NCBI GenBank assembly: GCA_017302355.1 | Contig: JAFLDQ010000009.1 | Location: forward strand, 1 to 43,707 | DNA length: 43,707 bases | Direction of reading: 5' to 3' | Source: Dechloromonas sp. | Lineage (GTDB): Bacteria; Pseudomonadota; Gammaproteobacteria; Burkholderiales; Rhodocyclaceae | In this document: in pieces, positions 1 to 8,533 of the stretch | How positions within the stretch are numbered: position 1 is the first letter of the stretch | Layout: each line of letters starts with the position of its first letter | Notes under the pieces: generated by a model | What the model saw: the letters and a program-made list of their open reading frames with translations, nothing else | The model's database searches: none | What the model was told of the DNA's origin: nothing | Program-made: the position numbers and the translations under genes

Positions 1-229
1 TATTTTTGAGCTCAGGTGAAATGGTCAAAGTAGGTGGAACGTCTTTTTCGCTCCCTTGATCTCGCGTTCGTTGAGCGCAAGCCCAAAGCCATAGTTTAAG
101 ATCTTCAAATAATTTTTCTGATTCTTTTAAAGAATATCGAGGATTTTTTTGAGAGAAACTTTGGACGAGATCTGGAGCAGAAAAACTCAGAGCTTTTTCT
201 TTAGAAAAAGCAGAGGCCTTATCCTCCAT
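1..229 (-). CDS. Hypothetical protein, N-terminal part (cut by window start)
   Basis: An open frame runs leftward from an ATG at 229 and leaves the window without a stop, giving about 76 residues. The visible part is soluble, rich in Lys, Ser and Glu, with no signal peptide; it contains the segment LKLWLWACAQRTRDQG followed by a short Pro/Thr stretch. An in-frame stop lies 24 nt upstream of the ATG, so the N-terminus is probably right. No clear Shine-Dalgarno sequence precedes it, but a 29-codon frame (219-308) overlaps the start, so coupled translation is possible. The family is not recognised; the diagnostic part would lie outside the window. Confidence 0.5.
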   Translation of the reverse strand, partial: MEDKASAFSKEKALSFSAPDLVQSFSQKNPRYSLKESEKLFEDLKLWLWACAQRTRDQGSEKDVPPTLTISPELKN

Positions 230-308
230 TACAGCAGTTATCGTCTGTACTTAAAGTCGAAAGAATTTCGTCGATCACGATTTGCTTAGAAGCTTCTGTA
301 TTTTGCAT
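219..308 (-). CDS. Possible 29-residue small protein
   Basis: A short ATG-to-TAA frame begins 42 nt after the stop of the 351-734 gene and overlaps the first codons of the next gene by 11 nt (ATG at 229, TAA at 219-221). The product would be acidic with a Cys-Cys pair near the end (DDNCCNGG). The overlap fits translational coupling in a small minus-strand operon. There is no good ribosome binding site, and a frame this short could be chance. Confidence 0.25.
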   Translation of the reverse strand: MQNTEASKQIVIDEILSTLSTDDNCCNGG

Positions 309-350
309 AAGAGAAGTGTCTCTAAATTAGATTAAAATGTCTACGGTGGC

Positions 351-734
351 TTAACCCTCCGACATTAAAAGTTGAGTCGCATAGGATCTTCGCACAGATG
401 AATGCGCGGCTTTGAAGAGCTCTGGAGTTTTCTTTAAATCGTTTAAAAACTTTTCTAAATTTTGCTTAGAACTTTGAACTTGAGCGCTCAAAGAGATAGG
501 AGCTTCAACGCCTGGCCTTTCATTCTGTTGCCGTACTTCGTACGAAAGTGACTCAAACTCAGATCGAGGTTTGATTTTAATAGCTGCTGTTTCGTTTTCG
601 AGCGGCTCTTCTGCGACTGAATCGTCTACATATTCAGGATATCGTTGCGCGACCTTCGACGCTGATCCCTTAGCCTCCGAGTTTTTCTCGGGCCCGAACG
701 GATACGGCAAGCTTATATTGATATTGAATTTCAT
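351..734 (-). CDS. Hypothetical protein, 127 aa
   Basis: Complete frame whose ATG (734) is directly preceded by AAGG, with AGAAGAG further upstream. The product is hydrophilic, has no membrane segment or signal peptide, and looks largely disordered in the first 90 residues (many Glu, Lys, Pro, Ser). The C-terminal 40 residues could be helical (LEKFLNDLKKTPELFKAAH). It is the first gene of a likely minus-strand set continuing into 219-308 and 1-229. Codon use is A/T-rich, like the rest of the first 4.9 kb. No function is recognised. Confidence 0.5.
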   Translation of the reverse strand: MKFNINISLPYPFGPEKNSEAKGSASKVAQRYPEYVDDSVAEEPLENETAAIKIKPRSEFESLSYEVRQQNERPGVEAPISLSAQVQSSKQNLEKFLNDLKKTPELFKAAHSSVRRSYATQLLMSEG

Positions 735-872
735 CCTTAAAAAGCTCTTCTTATTTTAACACTTTGCGCTCTAATTTCATGGAGCAGCGCTCCAACTAAC
801 TTAAGTAAGTAAAAACTTTCACCTATCTAGGCCATAGTGAAATCGCGTCAAAAAATAAGGAAAGGGTGATCT

Positions 873-1265
873 ATGAAATCTCATTATTCGTTTATAAAAA
901 CGTTGTTACTGAGCGCGATGGTTGTGGCCATGTTCGCATTTAAAATAAGTCCTATTAAAGTCGTTCAAGCCGCATCTCCCTGGGTTGCAAACGATACGAA
1001 TGTAAAAACAACTGATCGTATCACCACCGCAGAAGATTCAAAAATTTTGGCATCTATCGATGAAGAGATGAAAAATATTCAGCAATTTATTAACGCCTCA
1101 AAAGCACAGATCAGTAATCGAGCTTTATCTAAGTGGGATAAAATCCAGCACAGGCGTTATACGATTTATGAGGTAAAAGATAATCAGAGTTTAAATGTGA
1201 TTTTAAAACAGCTTCAATCCGATGTGAAAAATTTCAAAGCTGAGGTTCAGTGGCCCGCACGTTAA
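873..1265 (+). CDS. Secreted hypothetical protein, 130 aa
   Basis: The ATG at 873 follows a good ribosome binding site (AAGGAAAGGG). The first 34 residues form a signal peptide: Lys/His-containing start, hydrophobic core TLLLSAMVVAMFAF, and a likely cleavage site at VQAAS. The mature part of about 95 residues is mostly polar, with a predicted helical stretch around residues 60-90 (EEMKNIQQFINASKAQ), and no cysteines. It is probably periplasmic. Its last 32 nt overlap, tail to tail, the end of the recombinase gene on the other strand. No family recognised. Confidence 0.6.
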   Translation: MKSHYSFIKTLLLSAMVVAMFAFKISPIKVVQAASPWVANDTNVKTTDRITTAEDSKILASIDEEMKNIQQFINASKAQISNRALSKWDKIQHRRYTIYEVKDNQSLNVILKQLQSDVKNFKAEVQWPAR

Positions 1266-2115
1266 GTAGAGATAAAGTTTCTTGTAAATGTGCCGGAGTG
1301 ACATGCAAATAGCGCTCTGTTGTGGAGAGTTTTTGATGTCCAAGCAATTCTTTAAGCGCGACTAAGCTTGCGCCTCGAGCGGCTAATGTTGTTGCGAATG
1401 TGTGACGTAAAGAGTGCGGAGTAATTTTCTTTTGAATGCCTGCCATTTTTCGAAGCTTTTCTAAGATCAATTGTGCCGCGCGAGAGGTTAAAGCCTGATC
1501 GCTCTTTCCTACAAAAAGATAATCCTCCGAATCTCCATGCCGTTCTTTCTTTAGCGATTGAACTAAAATTCTGAGTGCCGGCGAAAGAGGAAGCCTCTGC
1601 TCTTTGCCGCCTTTTCGAGAAAGTTTAATCCACTCGGCTTCGACGTCTTTAAATTTAAGATTGAGAATTTCTCGAAGGCGAAGTCCAAGCTGCAGAGCGA
1701 GAGCAATAAATAATCGATCGCGAATCTGTTGATTTGATTTATAGCAAACCGTCTCTAATCGAAATTGTTCTTCTTCGGTTAAAAAGAGCGGCTGTTTTTG
1801 TCGAACTTTAGGTTGGCGAAGATTATCGAGCAGAGAACTCCAAGGTTCATCGCAGGTTTTTAAAAAACTTTTCCAAATCACGAGCTTTCGAAGATGAGTG
1901 GCAGCAGATTTAGTCGCTAAATATTTACGCAGCGCCGATAAATCTTTGGTGTCTGAAAGTAGTAAAAGAAGCTGATTCAGTTCTAAGGAATAAAGTTGAA
2001 GAGTAGAGGCCGCAAGCCTGCTTTCACTCTGAAGTTCTTCTAAATAGGCATTTAGAGCTTTTAAGAGCGGATGATGAGGTGCTTTTTGGGGTTTTAAACC
2101 CGCTCCTTTTGCCAT
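1234..2115 (-). CDS. Tyrosine recombinase (XerC/XerD-like integrase)
   Basis: A 293-residue site-specific recombinase of the XerC/D type. The N-terminal SAM-like core-binding domain covers about residues 12-105 and the catalytic domain about 120-285. The catalytic set is visible: Arg in LRLREILNLKF, Lys in the KGGKEQR turn, His-x-x-Arg in HSLRHTFATTLAARG, the second His in LLGHQKLSTTERYLHV, and the Tyr nucleophile in that same motif. Length matches chromosomal Xer proteins, but the N-terminal extension MAKGAGLKPQKAPHH is unusual. It could be the dimer-resolution enzyme or a mobile-element integrase; the neighbouring inverted repeat at 2137-2163 is a candidate target. The ATG at 2115 has only a weak ribosome binding site. 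Confidence 0.85.
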   Translation of the reverse strand: MAKGAGLKPQKAPHHPLLKALNAYLEELQSESRLAASTLQLYSLELNQLLLLLSDTKDLSALRKYLATKSAATHLRKLVIWKSFLKTCDEPWSSLLDNLRQPKVRQKQPLFLTEEEQFRLETVCYKSNQQIRDRLFIALALQLGLRLREILNLKFKDVEAEWIKLSRKGGKEQRLPLSPALRILVQSLKKERHGDSEDYLFVGKSDQALTSRAAQLILEKLRKMAGIQKKITPHSLRHTFATTLAARGASLVALKELLGHQKLSTTERYLHVTPAHLQETLSLLNVRATEPQL

Positions 2116-2136
2116 GCTTTTAGTCTAAATTACAAT

Positions 2137-2163
2137 CTTCGCAAAATAAACTATTTTGCGAAG
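2137..2163. repeat. Perfect 12-bp inverted repeat next to the recombinase
   Basis: Two perfect 12-nt arms (2137-2148 and 2152-2163; left arm CTTCGCAAAATA) flank the trinucleotide AAC. The repeat lies 21 bp upstream of the recombinase start, in the spacer between two divergent genes, so it is not at a gene end. It could be the recombinase's crossover site (paired arms around a short centre, as in dif-type sites) or an operator controlling it. It has no recognisable match to the classic enterobacterial dif arms. Confidence 0.6.
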
Positions 2164-2279
2164 TATTTTGATATATATTTAACTTTTAAAATATGACAAA
2201 AATAAGGAAGAAAGGGCGAGCAACTGCTTTAGATTAATGTGAATAACCAGATGCAGAGATTGTATCAAAATTAAATATT

Positions 2280-2717
2280 ATGAAAACAAAATTAAGAGAA
2301 TTTGAGTATTCAAAAACAGAGGCTAAAATTCAAGCGACGAGACTTTGGAAAGAGGGAGTGCCTATCTCGCAAATTGCAAAAGACACTCAGAAATCTCGCG
2401 AAACCATTTATCGGTGGTTAAAGCAGATAGATCATAAACTTGCCAAGCATTCTTCGAGAAAAAGAAAAAGTTTAGACGAACAGGCGAGATTTAGATTGAT
2501 TGAAGTTTTTATTTTATTGAAGCGACCGAAGATGCCTAAGCTTCAAAAGGTTTTGAAATCTCTCTATCATATTGAACTTAGCCAGCCACAGCTTAGAAGA
2601 TTTCTTAAAAAATTTGGACTATCTTTTTATAGGCCTAGCGCTTTTTACGACCATTTGCTTCGGCAGCAATTTGAGATTTCAACTTCAAAAGAAAAACGTT
2701 CTGATAATGCTTTTTAG
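2280..2717 (+). CDS. IS630-like helix-turn-helix protein (transposase N-terminal half)
   Basis: A 145-residue protein with a helix-turn-helix at residues 20-48 (LWKEGVPISQIAKDTQKSR then ETIYRWLKQ) and a second DNA-binding region at about 65-118 ending in LRRFLKKFGLSFYRP, the layout of the N-terminal half (orfA) of IS630-family transposases. No DDE catalytic half follows; instead the reading frame ends inside an oppositely oriented gene, overlapping it by 83 nt. It may be a remnant or a domesticated DNA-binding protein. The upstream spacer (2116-2279) is very AT-rich. No terminal repeats of an insertion sequence were found around it. Confidence 0.55.
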   Translation: MKTKLREFEYSKTEAKIQATRLWKEGVPISQIAKDTQKSRETIYRWLKQIDHKLAKHSSRKRKSLDEQARFRLIEVFILLKRPKMPKLQKVLKSLYHIELSQPQLRRFLKKFGLSFYRPSAFYDHLLRQQFEISTSKEKRSDNAF

Positions 2718-3267
2718 CATGAAAGTTTTGATAGATAGACTGCGCGTTTTTAACGCCCATGGAACGCAGATCCTCCCAGCGAAGAAGCGGGTTATCTCGC
2801 ATAATCTTTTGAAGGCTTTGCTCGTAGTTTTTAGCTTTTTCTTTAGATTTTTTAAAGCAGGTATCCAATTCAAAAGTAGATTTTCGTTTTAATTGAGATC
2901 TGTTTTTAAACCATTTTTTGCATTCTTCGGATTCCAAAAATGTCTTCAGACTTTGATTTGAAAATTTATTCCAAATATTTTTTTGACCTAGCATCATCTG
3001 AAAAAACTTTTTATCTTGAGGAAACTTTCTTTTCCAAATTTGATAAATATTTTTATGAGTTTTATTTTCTAAATCTGATTCTGCAATCGGTGCAAATAAA
3101 CAAAGTCTTTTGCAAAGTTCAATCTCTTCTTTCGTTTGAAGGTGTGAAAGTGAAGTTATTTCAGAGCATTTTCGGTCTAACCAATGATGAAATCTATAGA
3201 AATGAGAGCGATCAGAATCTATTTTTTTGTAAAAATACCGAGTTAATTTAAATAATTTATCATTCAT
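2635..3267 (-). CDS. Hypothetical basic protein, 210 aa
   Basis: A complete frame with very basic, aromatic-rich composition (many Lys, Phe, Tyr). No signal peptide or membrane segment is seen. Cysteines are scattered (CSE, CKRLC, EECKKW, DTCFKK) without a clear metal-binding pattern. Its 3' end overlaps the helix-turn-helix gene tail to tail by 83 nt. The AT-rich codon use matches the surrounding piece. No family is recognised; a DNA-binding role would be a guess based on charge only. Confidence 0.5.
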   Translation of the reverse strand: MNDKLFKLTRYFYKKIDSDRSHFYRFHHWLDRKCSEITSLSHLQTKEEIELCKRLCLFAPIAESDLENKTHKNIYQIWKRKFPQDKKFFQMMLGQKNIWNKFSNQSLKTFLESEECKKWFKNRSQLKRKSTFELDTCFKKSKEKAKNYEQSLQKIMRDNPLLRWEDLRSMGVKNAQSIYQNFHAKKHYQNVFLLKLKSQIAAEANGRKKR

Positions 3268-3396
3268 TTATATCATTTTATAATATGTTATAATTTAAGA
3301 TATACATTTCTTGGCTAATGCTTATAATCCTTTTGAATGAATGGCATGTGTTGGATTCATTTTGCCTTGTTTTATTCGTTAAATTTGTCTTAAAAC

Positions 3397-3435
3397 TTGT
3401 TTAAATATGCTGTTTTAAGCCATATTTTTAAACAA
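3397..3435 (-). terminator. AT-rich stem-loop at the end of the flavoprotein gene
   Basis: The arms 3397-3409 (TTGTTTAAATATG) and 3421-3435 pair with one 2-nt bulge around an 11-nt loop. The right arm overlaps the stop codon of the minus-strand flavoprotein gene. The position fits a transcript end, but the stem is AT-rich and no clean U-tract follows. The rest of the 3268-3427 spacer shows nothing else. Confidence 0.3.
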
Positions 3436-4630
3436 ATTCGCCGGCGGCAGAACCTGAGGCCCAGGCCCATTGAAAATTAAAGCCGCCTAATTGGCCGGTA
3501 ACATCCACAACTTCACCGATGAAAAAGAGTCCTGAAACTTTATTGGATTCCATCGTTTGAGAAGAAAGCTCGTGAGTATCTACGCCGCCTCGAGTCACTT
3601 CGGCTTTTTCATAACCAACGGTAGATTCTGGATAAAGAACCCATTTTTTTAATTTATTCGAAAATTCCAAAAGCTTTTGATCGGAGATTTCTGCAAAAGG
3701 CTGATTATTTTTAAGATAAAGTTCGCAAAATACTTCGCAAAATCGTTCCGAAAAAATTTCTTTCAAAAGATTCTTAAGAAGGCTTTTAGCGCCTTCTTTT
3801 TTCTTCGTTTTAGCCCAGTCTAAAAAGTCAAAACTCGGTATCAAATTAATCTCGATTGCCGCCTTTTTCTTCCAATATAAAGAAGCTTGAAGCATGGCGG
3901 GGCCACTAAGACCTCGATGAGTGAATAAGAGATTTTCTCTAAATTTTTTTCCACCTGAGCTTACTTCGCAATCTAGTGAAACCCCTGCGAGTTCTTTAAA
4001 ATGACGTAAATCATCGGCCTTTAAAGTGAATCCATCGAGAGCAGGGTGGGTTTCGATAATTTTATGTCCAAAATTTTTGGCGATCTCATAGCCGATGCCT
4101 GTAGCTCCAATTTTTGGAATCGAAAGTCCACCGGTTGCGATCACCAAAGAAGGCGCCGTAAATTCTCCAAGATTCGTTCGAACGATAAATTCATTCTCTT
4201 TCTTAACCGATTCAATTTTACAGCTTAAAAAAATCTCTCCGCCTGTATTTTTAACTTCAGTTTTTAAAAGCTCTACAATTTGATCGGCCCGTTTGTCGCA
4301 AAAAAGCTGACCGAGCTTCTTTTCGTGAAATTGAATTTGATGTTTTTTAATAAGTTTTAAAAAGTCATCAGGCTGAAATCGACTTAACGCCGATTTTGCG
4401 AAGTGCGGATTTTCTGATAAATAATTCTCAGGCTTGGCGTGAATATTGGTAAAATTGCAGCGTCCACCGCCCGAAATCAGAATCTTCTGTCCAAGTTTTG
4501 GCGAATGATCAAGTAGGGCGACTTTCTTGCCGCGAACTCCAGCGGTAAGGGCACACATCATGCCCGCACCACCGGCTCCTAAAATAAGAACATCAAATTT
4601 ACGGGATGCAGGCCAAGACATCCTCTGCAT
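3428..4630 (-). CDS. NAD(P)/FAD-dependent oxidoreductase, HI0933/YhiN family
   Basis: A 400-residue flavoprotein of the HI0933 (YhiN) family; its physiological substrate is not well established. Visible marks are the N-terminal dinucleotide-binding motif VLILGAGGAGMMCAL (residues 14-28), the family signature ISGGGRCNFTN (about 52-62), a central LVIATGGLSIPKIGATG segment, and the C-terminal FAD-contacting GEVVDVTGQLGGFNFQWAWASG. Length is normal. The start may be the ATG at 4630 or the one at 4621, which has AGAGG directly before it. Either way it overlaps the end of the upstream peptidase gene by about 20-30 nt, suggesting an operon. Confidence 0.88.
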   Translation of the reverse strand: MQRMSWPASRKFDVLILGAGGAGMMCALTAGVRGKKVALLDHSPKLGQKILISGGGRCNFTNIHAKPENYLSENPHFAKSALSRFQPDDFLKLIKKHQIQFHEKKLGQLFCDKRADQIVELLKTEVKNTGGEIFLSCKIESVKKENEFIVRTNLGEFTAPSLVIATGGLSIPKIGATGIGYEIAKNFGHKIIETHPALDGFTLKADDLRHFKELAGVSLDCEVSSGGKKFRENLLFTHRGLSGPAMLQASLYWKKKAAIEINLIPSFDFLDWAKTKKKEGAKSLLKNLLKEIFSERFCEVFCELYLKNNQPFAEISDQKLLEFSNKLKKWVLYPESTVGYEKAEVTRGGVDTHELSSQTMESNKVSGLFFIGEVVDVTGQLGGFNFQWAWASGSAAGEFV

Positions 4631-4920
4631 ATAGCAGCTGATAGTCTGGCGCTAAACTTGCATTTTGATTTTCATTGAAAGTCTTAGCGGCGGTGCCTGT
4701 TTGATCCACGCAATCTTTAATATTTCTAATAGCTTCGGGTCGCAAAGAAACATAGGGAGCTCCTTCGAATGGAAGAGGGTTTAGATATTCATCCTCTTCG
4801 CGCGAAGCAAGCTTATCCATTTCTGTAGCTTGAGGGGCTGAATAAGCCTGAAAGTCGGGCAAAATGCCAACAATCTGATTTGTACGTCCGGACGGTAAAT
4901 AAAATCTCTGGATTGTTTCA
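4599..4920 (-). CDS. Probable S41 (C-terminal-processing) peptidase, C-terminal fragment
   Basis: The last roughly 107 codons of a minus-strand gene, ending just inside the flavoprotein gene. The segment ETIQRFYLPSGRTNQIVGI followed by LPDF resembles the part of S41 tail-specific peptidases after the catalytic Ser/Lys region, where a TVQ-x-LPDG-RTNQ-type strand is followed by GI-x-PD. The remaining approximately 75 residues are an acidic, Pro-rich tail. The 5' part is missing because foreign sequence begins at about 4920; the open frame that continues into miaB is a chance extension. Family call is by eye only. Confidence 0.5.
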
Positions 4921-4932
4921 AATCTGTAGATG
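4915..4932. other. Sequence discontinuity (join of two unrelated genomes)
   Basis: To the left are AT-rich codons and a peptidase cut off at its 5' side; to the right GC-rich betaproteobacterial genes begin. The miaB ATG at 4930 has no ribosome binding site, and base composition changes within about 15 nt. This looks like an assembly or concatenation join rather than a natural insertion, since no repeat or mobile element lies at the border. Confidence 0.8.
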
Positions 4933-6276
4933 CCCGAGAAATTGTTCATCCGCACCTTCGGGTGCCAGATGAATGAGTACGATTCGGAGAAGATGGCCGA
5001 CGTGCTCAACGCTGCCGAAGGCGTTGTCCGGACCGAGAGCCCCGAAGATGCCGACATCATCCTGTTCAACACCTGTTCGGTGCGCGAGAAGGCACAGGAG
5101 AAGGTGTTCCACGATCTCGGTCGCATCCGCCACCTGAAGAAGCTCAATCCCGATATCGTGATCGGCGTCGGCGGCTGCGTGGCGAGTCAGGAGGGCGATG
5201 CCATCGTCGCCCGCGCGCCCTACGTCGATGTCGTCTTCGGCCCGCAGACCCTGCACCGCCTGCCGCAACTGATCGCGGAACGCAAGCGCCAGGGCAAGGC
5301 AGCGGTTGACGTCTCGTTCCCGGAAATCGAGAAGTTCGACGCCATGCCTCCCGCCGAGGTCAAGGGCGCATCGGCTTTCATGTCGATCATGGAAGGCTGT
5401 TCGAAATTCTGCACCTTCTGCATTGTTCCCTACACCCGCGGCGGTGAGGTGTCGCGGCCCTTCGAGGACGTTTTGACCGAAGTCGCCGGGCTGGCGGCAA
5501 ATGGCGTCGGGGAAGTGACGCTGCTCGGCCAGAACGTCAATGCCTACCGGGGCGCCATGGCCGGGAGCGAAGACCAGGCCGATCTGGCATTGCTGATCGA
5601 GTACATCGCCGAGGTTCCGGGTATCGAGCGCATCCGCTACACGACGTCGCACCCGCGCGAAATGTCGCAGCGCCTGATCGACACCTACGCCAGCGTACCG
5701 AAGCTGGTCTCGCATCTGCACCTGCCGGTGCAGGCCGGGTCGGACCGCGTGCTGGCGGCGATGAAGCGCGGCTACACGGCGCTCGAATACAAGTCGATCA
5801 TCCGCAAGCTGCGGGCGGCGCGGCCCGACATTTCGTTGTCGTCGGATTTCATCGTCGGCTTTCCCGGCGAAACGGACGAGGATTTCGAAAAGACCATGAG
5901 GTTGATCGATGACGTCGGTTTCGACACGTCATTCTCGTTCATCTACAGCCCGCGCCCCGGCACGCCCGCCGTCGAAATGGACGATACGACGCCGGCCGGA
6001 GTCAAGTCGGCACGCCTGAGTCGTCTGCAGAAACGGATCGAGGAACAGGCGCAGGCCATCGGCCAGGCGATGGTTGGCAGCGTGCAGCGTGTGCTGGTCG
6101 AAGGCAGGTCGAAGAAGGACGCAACCGAACTGGCCGGCCGAACCGACAACAACCGCGTCGTCAATTTTGTCGGCGGTCCAGCCGGCAGCGCGCGCCTGAT
6201 CGATACCTTCGTCGATGTGCGGATCACCCGGGCACTGCCTCACAGCCTGCGAGGCGAGATTGTCATCCTTGAATAG
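4930..6276 (+). CDS. miaB: tRNA-2-methylthio-N6-dimethylallyladenosine synthase MiaB
   Basis: MiaB is a radical-SAM enzyme that adds a methylthio group to i6A37 of tRNAs. The 448 residues show the N-terminal cluster-binding domain with Cys12 ([12 protein letters not shown]), Cys49 (FNTCSVRE) and Cys83 (GVGGCVASQ), the radical-SAM motif Cys157-x3-Cys161-x2-Cys164 (GCSKFCTFC), the SHP and [17 protein letters not shown] segments, and a C-terminal TRAM domain. Full family length. The ATG lies at the genome join, so the native upstream region and ribosome binding site are missing, but the protein start matches the family. It leads a dense operon with phoH, ybeY, corC and lnt. Confidence 0.95.
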   Translation: MPEKLFIRTFGCQMNEYDSEKMADVLNAAEGVVRTESPEDADIILFNTCSVREKAQEKVFHDLGRIRHLKKLNPDIVIGVGGCVASQEGDAIVARAPYVDVVFGPQTLHRLPQLIAERKRQGKAAVDVSFPEIEKFDAMPPAEVKGASAFMSIMEGCSKFCTFCIVPYTRGGEVSRPFEDVLTEVAGLAANGVGEVTLLGQNVNAYRGAMAGSEDQADLALLIEYIAEVPGIERIRYTTSHPREMSQRLIDTYASVPKLVSHLHLPVQAGSDRVLAAMKRGYTALEYKSIIRKLRAARPDISLSSDFIVGFPGETDEDFEKTMRLIDDVGFDTSFSFIYSPRPGTPAVEMDDTTPAGVKSARLSRLQKRIEEQAQAIGQAMVGSVQRVLVEGRSKKDATELAGRTDNNRVVNFVGGPAGSARLIDTFVDVRITRALPHSLRGEIVILE

Positions 6277-7255
6277 CCGGCCCCCGCCGAAGAGCCGAGC
6301 GGTGGACGTGGTGCTGGCGCCGATCGACAACGTCCTTCTCGCCAATCTGTGTGGCCCGCTCGACGAGAACATCCGGCAGATCGAAACCGGCTTCGATGTG
6401 ACCATCCGGCGGCGCAACGAGCGCTTTTCGATTATTGGCGGGAAATCCGCGTTGACCGCGGAAGCCATCCGCCACTTCTATGCGATGGCGCGCGAACCGC
6501 TGTCGGTCGATGAAATCCAGCTTGGCGTGATCGAACTGCTCAACGCGCCGCTGCGCCGCATCGCCCGTGCTGCCGAGGGGCCGGTCGATGGGCCGCAACT
6601 GCTGACGCGGAAAACCGAGCTGCATGGGCGCACGCCGCGTCAGGTGGCCTACCTCAAGGCAATCCAGGAGCATGACATCACCTTCGGCATCGGTCCGGCC
6701 GGCACCGGCAAGACCTATCTGGCGGTCGCCAGCGCCGTCGATGCCTTCGAGCGCGACCTGGTCGAGCGCATCATCCTGACCCGCCCCGCCGTCGAAGCCG
6801 GCGAACGCCTCGGTTTCCTGCCCGGCGACCTGACGCAGAAGATCGAACCCTACCTGCGGCCGCTTTACGACGCCCTCTACGATCTGATGGGCCACGACCG
6901 CGTCAGCAAGCTGCACGAGAAGCACGCCATCGAGATCGCGCCCCTGGCCTTCATGCGCGGACGCACGCTGAATCATGCCTTCATCATTCTCGACGAGGCG
7001 CAGAACACGACGCCCGAGCAGATGAAGATGTTCCTCACCCGCATCGGTATCGGCGCCAAGGCGGTGGTCACCGGCGACCTGACCCAGATCGACCTGCCCA
7101 AGGGCCAGAAAAGCGGCCTGCGCGAAGCGCATGGCATCCTCAAGGGCGTGCGCGGACTGGCCTTCACGGAATTCCTGAAGGAGGACGTCGTCCGCCACCC
7201 GCTGGTCGCGCGCATCGTCGCCGCCTATGAGTCGCAGAGCAAGCCGACGCCTTGA
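6269..7255 (+). CDS. ybeZ: PhoH family ATPase (YbeZ-like)
   Basis: A PhoH-family P-loop ATPase of about 328 residues, YbeZ type, genetically and physically linked to the RNase YbeY in many proteobacteria. The Walker A motif GPAGTGKT lies near residues 141-148 and the Walker B-like [15 protein letters not shown] near 240. A TTG at 6269, preceded by GAGGCGAG, is the likeliest start; it overlaps the miaB stop by 8 nt. A GTG at 6302 is an alternative. The order miaB-phoH-ybeY-corC-lnt is conserved across proteobacteria, which supports the assignment. Confidence 0.92.
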   Translation: MNSRPPPKSRAVDVVLAPIDNVLLANLCGPLDENIRQIETGFDVTIRRRNERFSIIGGKSALTAEAIRHFYAMAREPLSVDEIQLGVIELLNAPLRRIARAAEGPVDGPQLLTRKTELHGRTPRQVAYLKAIQEHDITFGIGPAGTGKTYLAVASAVDAFERDLVERIILTRPAVEAGERLGFLPGDLTQKIEPYLRPLYDALYDLMGHDRVSKLHEKHAIEIAPLAFMRGRTLNHAFIILDEAQNTTPEQMKMFLTRIGIGAKAVVTGDLTQIDLPKGQKSGLREAHGILKGVRGLAFTEFLKEDVVRHPLVARIVAAYESQSKPTP

Positions 7256-7682
7256 ACTCGCGGTGCAATATGCCTGCAGGCGCGAAGGCTTGCCGTTGCG
7301 CGCGGATTTCGTGCGCTGGGCGCGTGCGGCGCTGAAGGGAGGCGGCCAGGTGACCATCCGCCTGGTCGAAGAGCAGGAGGGGCGGACGCTCAACAACGCG
7401 TATCGCGGCAAGGATTGCGCAACGAACGTCCTGTCCTTCCCCTATGAAACCGGGCCGCGCCTGCTGGGCGACCTGGTCATCTGCCCGGCCGTGGTGGCGC
7501 GTGAGGCGGCCGGGCAAGGCAAGCCGCTGGCGGCGCATTACGCGCACCTGACGGTGCATGGTATGCTTCATCTGAGAGGCTGGGATCACGAGAACGAAGG
7601 CGATGCGCAGGCCATGGAAGACGAAGAAAGGGCGATTCTCGCCGCGCTGGGTTATCCCGATCCTTATGCCGCCTGGACATGA
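7227..7682 (+). CDS. ybeY: Endoribonuclease / rRNA maturation factor YbeY
   Basis: YbeY is a zinc-dependent single-strand RNase needed for 16S rRNA 3'-end maturation and ribosome quality control. The 151-residue product carries the signature His111-x3-His115-x5-His121 ([11 protein letters not shown]) and the upstream [10 protein letters not shown] segment. The start overlaps phoH by 29 nt and the stop overlaps the corC start (ATGA), pointing to coupled translation. Confidence 0.94.
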   Translation: MSRRASRRLELAVQYACRREGLPLRADFVRWARAALKGGGQVTIRLVEEQEGRTLNNAYRGKDCATNVLSFPYETGPRLLGDLVICPAVVAREAAGQGKPLAAHYAHLTVHGMLHLRGWDHENEGDAQAMEDEERAILAALGYPDPYAAWT

Positions 7683-8533
7683 TGGGCAGTGACGGCAAAC
7701 CCGGGCTGATCGAACGGTTGGCGGCCATTCTTCTCGGGGCGCCCGGAGACCGCGCGCAACTTGCCGACATCCTGCGCGCCGCCTACGAGCGCAACCTGAT
7801 GGACGCCGACGCGCTGGCCATCATCGAGGGGGCGCTTGCCGCCTCGGAAACCCGGGTCATCGACGTGATGGTTCCGCGCGCCCTGATGGACGTCGTCGAT
7901 ATCAATGAGCCGATGGCCCGGATTGTTTCCGCCGTCATCGAAGCTGCCCACTCGCGCTTTCCGGTGGTCGATGGCGACCGCGACAATGTGCTGGGGGTCA
8001 TGCTCGCCAAGGATCTGCTGCGGCTCCAGATCGACGCGGATTTCGATCTCCGCGCCTCGTTGCGGCCGCTGGTCTTCATTCCCGAATTCAAGCGGCTCAA
8101 CGTACTGCTGCGCGAATTCCGCGTCTCGCGCAATCACATGGCCATCGTCGTCAACGAGCATGGAAGCGTCGCCGGGCTGGTCACCATCGAGGATGTGCTG
8201 GAGCAGATCGTCGGCGACATCGAGGATGAGTACGACTTCGACGAAGCCTACGACAACATCCGTCTCGATTCGCCCGGTTGCTGGCGGGTCAAGACCAGGA
8301 CCGAGATCGCCGACTTCAACCAGGCCTTCGGGACGAATTTTTCCGATGCCGAGTTCGACACGGTGGGCGGCCTGATCCTCCGCCATCTGGGCCGCGTTCC
8401 GAAGCGCAACGAAATCGTCGGTATTGACGGCATGCGCTTCCAGGTGCTGCGCGCCGACAGCCGGCGACTGTACACCTTGCTGGTGACCCCGCCGCCCAAG
8501 CTGGCACCTGGTGTTGACGACCAGACTGCCTGA
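7679..8533 (+). CDS. corC: CorC/HlyC-type CBS-domain protein
   Basis: A 284-residue soluble CorC-type protein associated with magnesium/cobalt efflux, without the transmembrane DUF21 domain found in larger relatives. Two CBS domains (about residues 60-120 and 125-185) include [17 protein letters not shown] and [32 protein letters not shown], followed by the CorC/HlyC C-terminal domain (about 200-275). It overlaps ybeY by 4 nt and the next gene, lnt, by 23 nt. Confidence 0.92.
   Translation: MMGSDGKPGLIERLAAILLGAPGDRAQLADILRAAYERNLMDADALAIIEGALAASETRVIDVMVPRALMDVVDINEPMARIVSAVIEAAHSRFPVVDGDRDNVLGVMLAKDLLRLQIDADFDLRASLRPLVFIPEFKRLNVLLREFRVSRNHMAIVVNEHGSVAGLVTIEDVLEQIVGDIEDEYDFDEAYDNIRLDSPGCWRVKTRTEIADFNQAFGTNFSDAEFDTVGGLILRHLGRVPKRNEIVGIDGMRFQVLRADSRRLYTLLVTPPPKLAPGVDDQTA

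Noticed and set aside
4921..5147. Extension of the S41 peptidase frame into miaB
   Set aside because: The extension is antisense to conserved MiaB codons and lies beyond the genome join.
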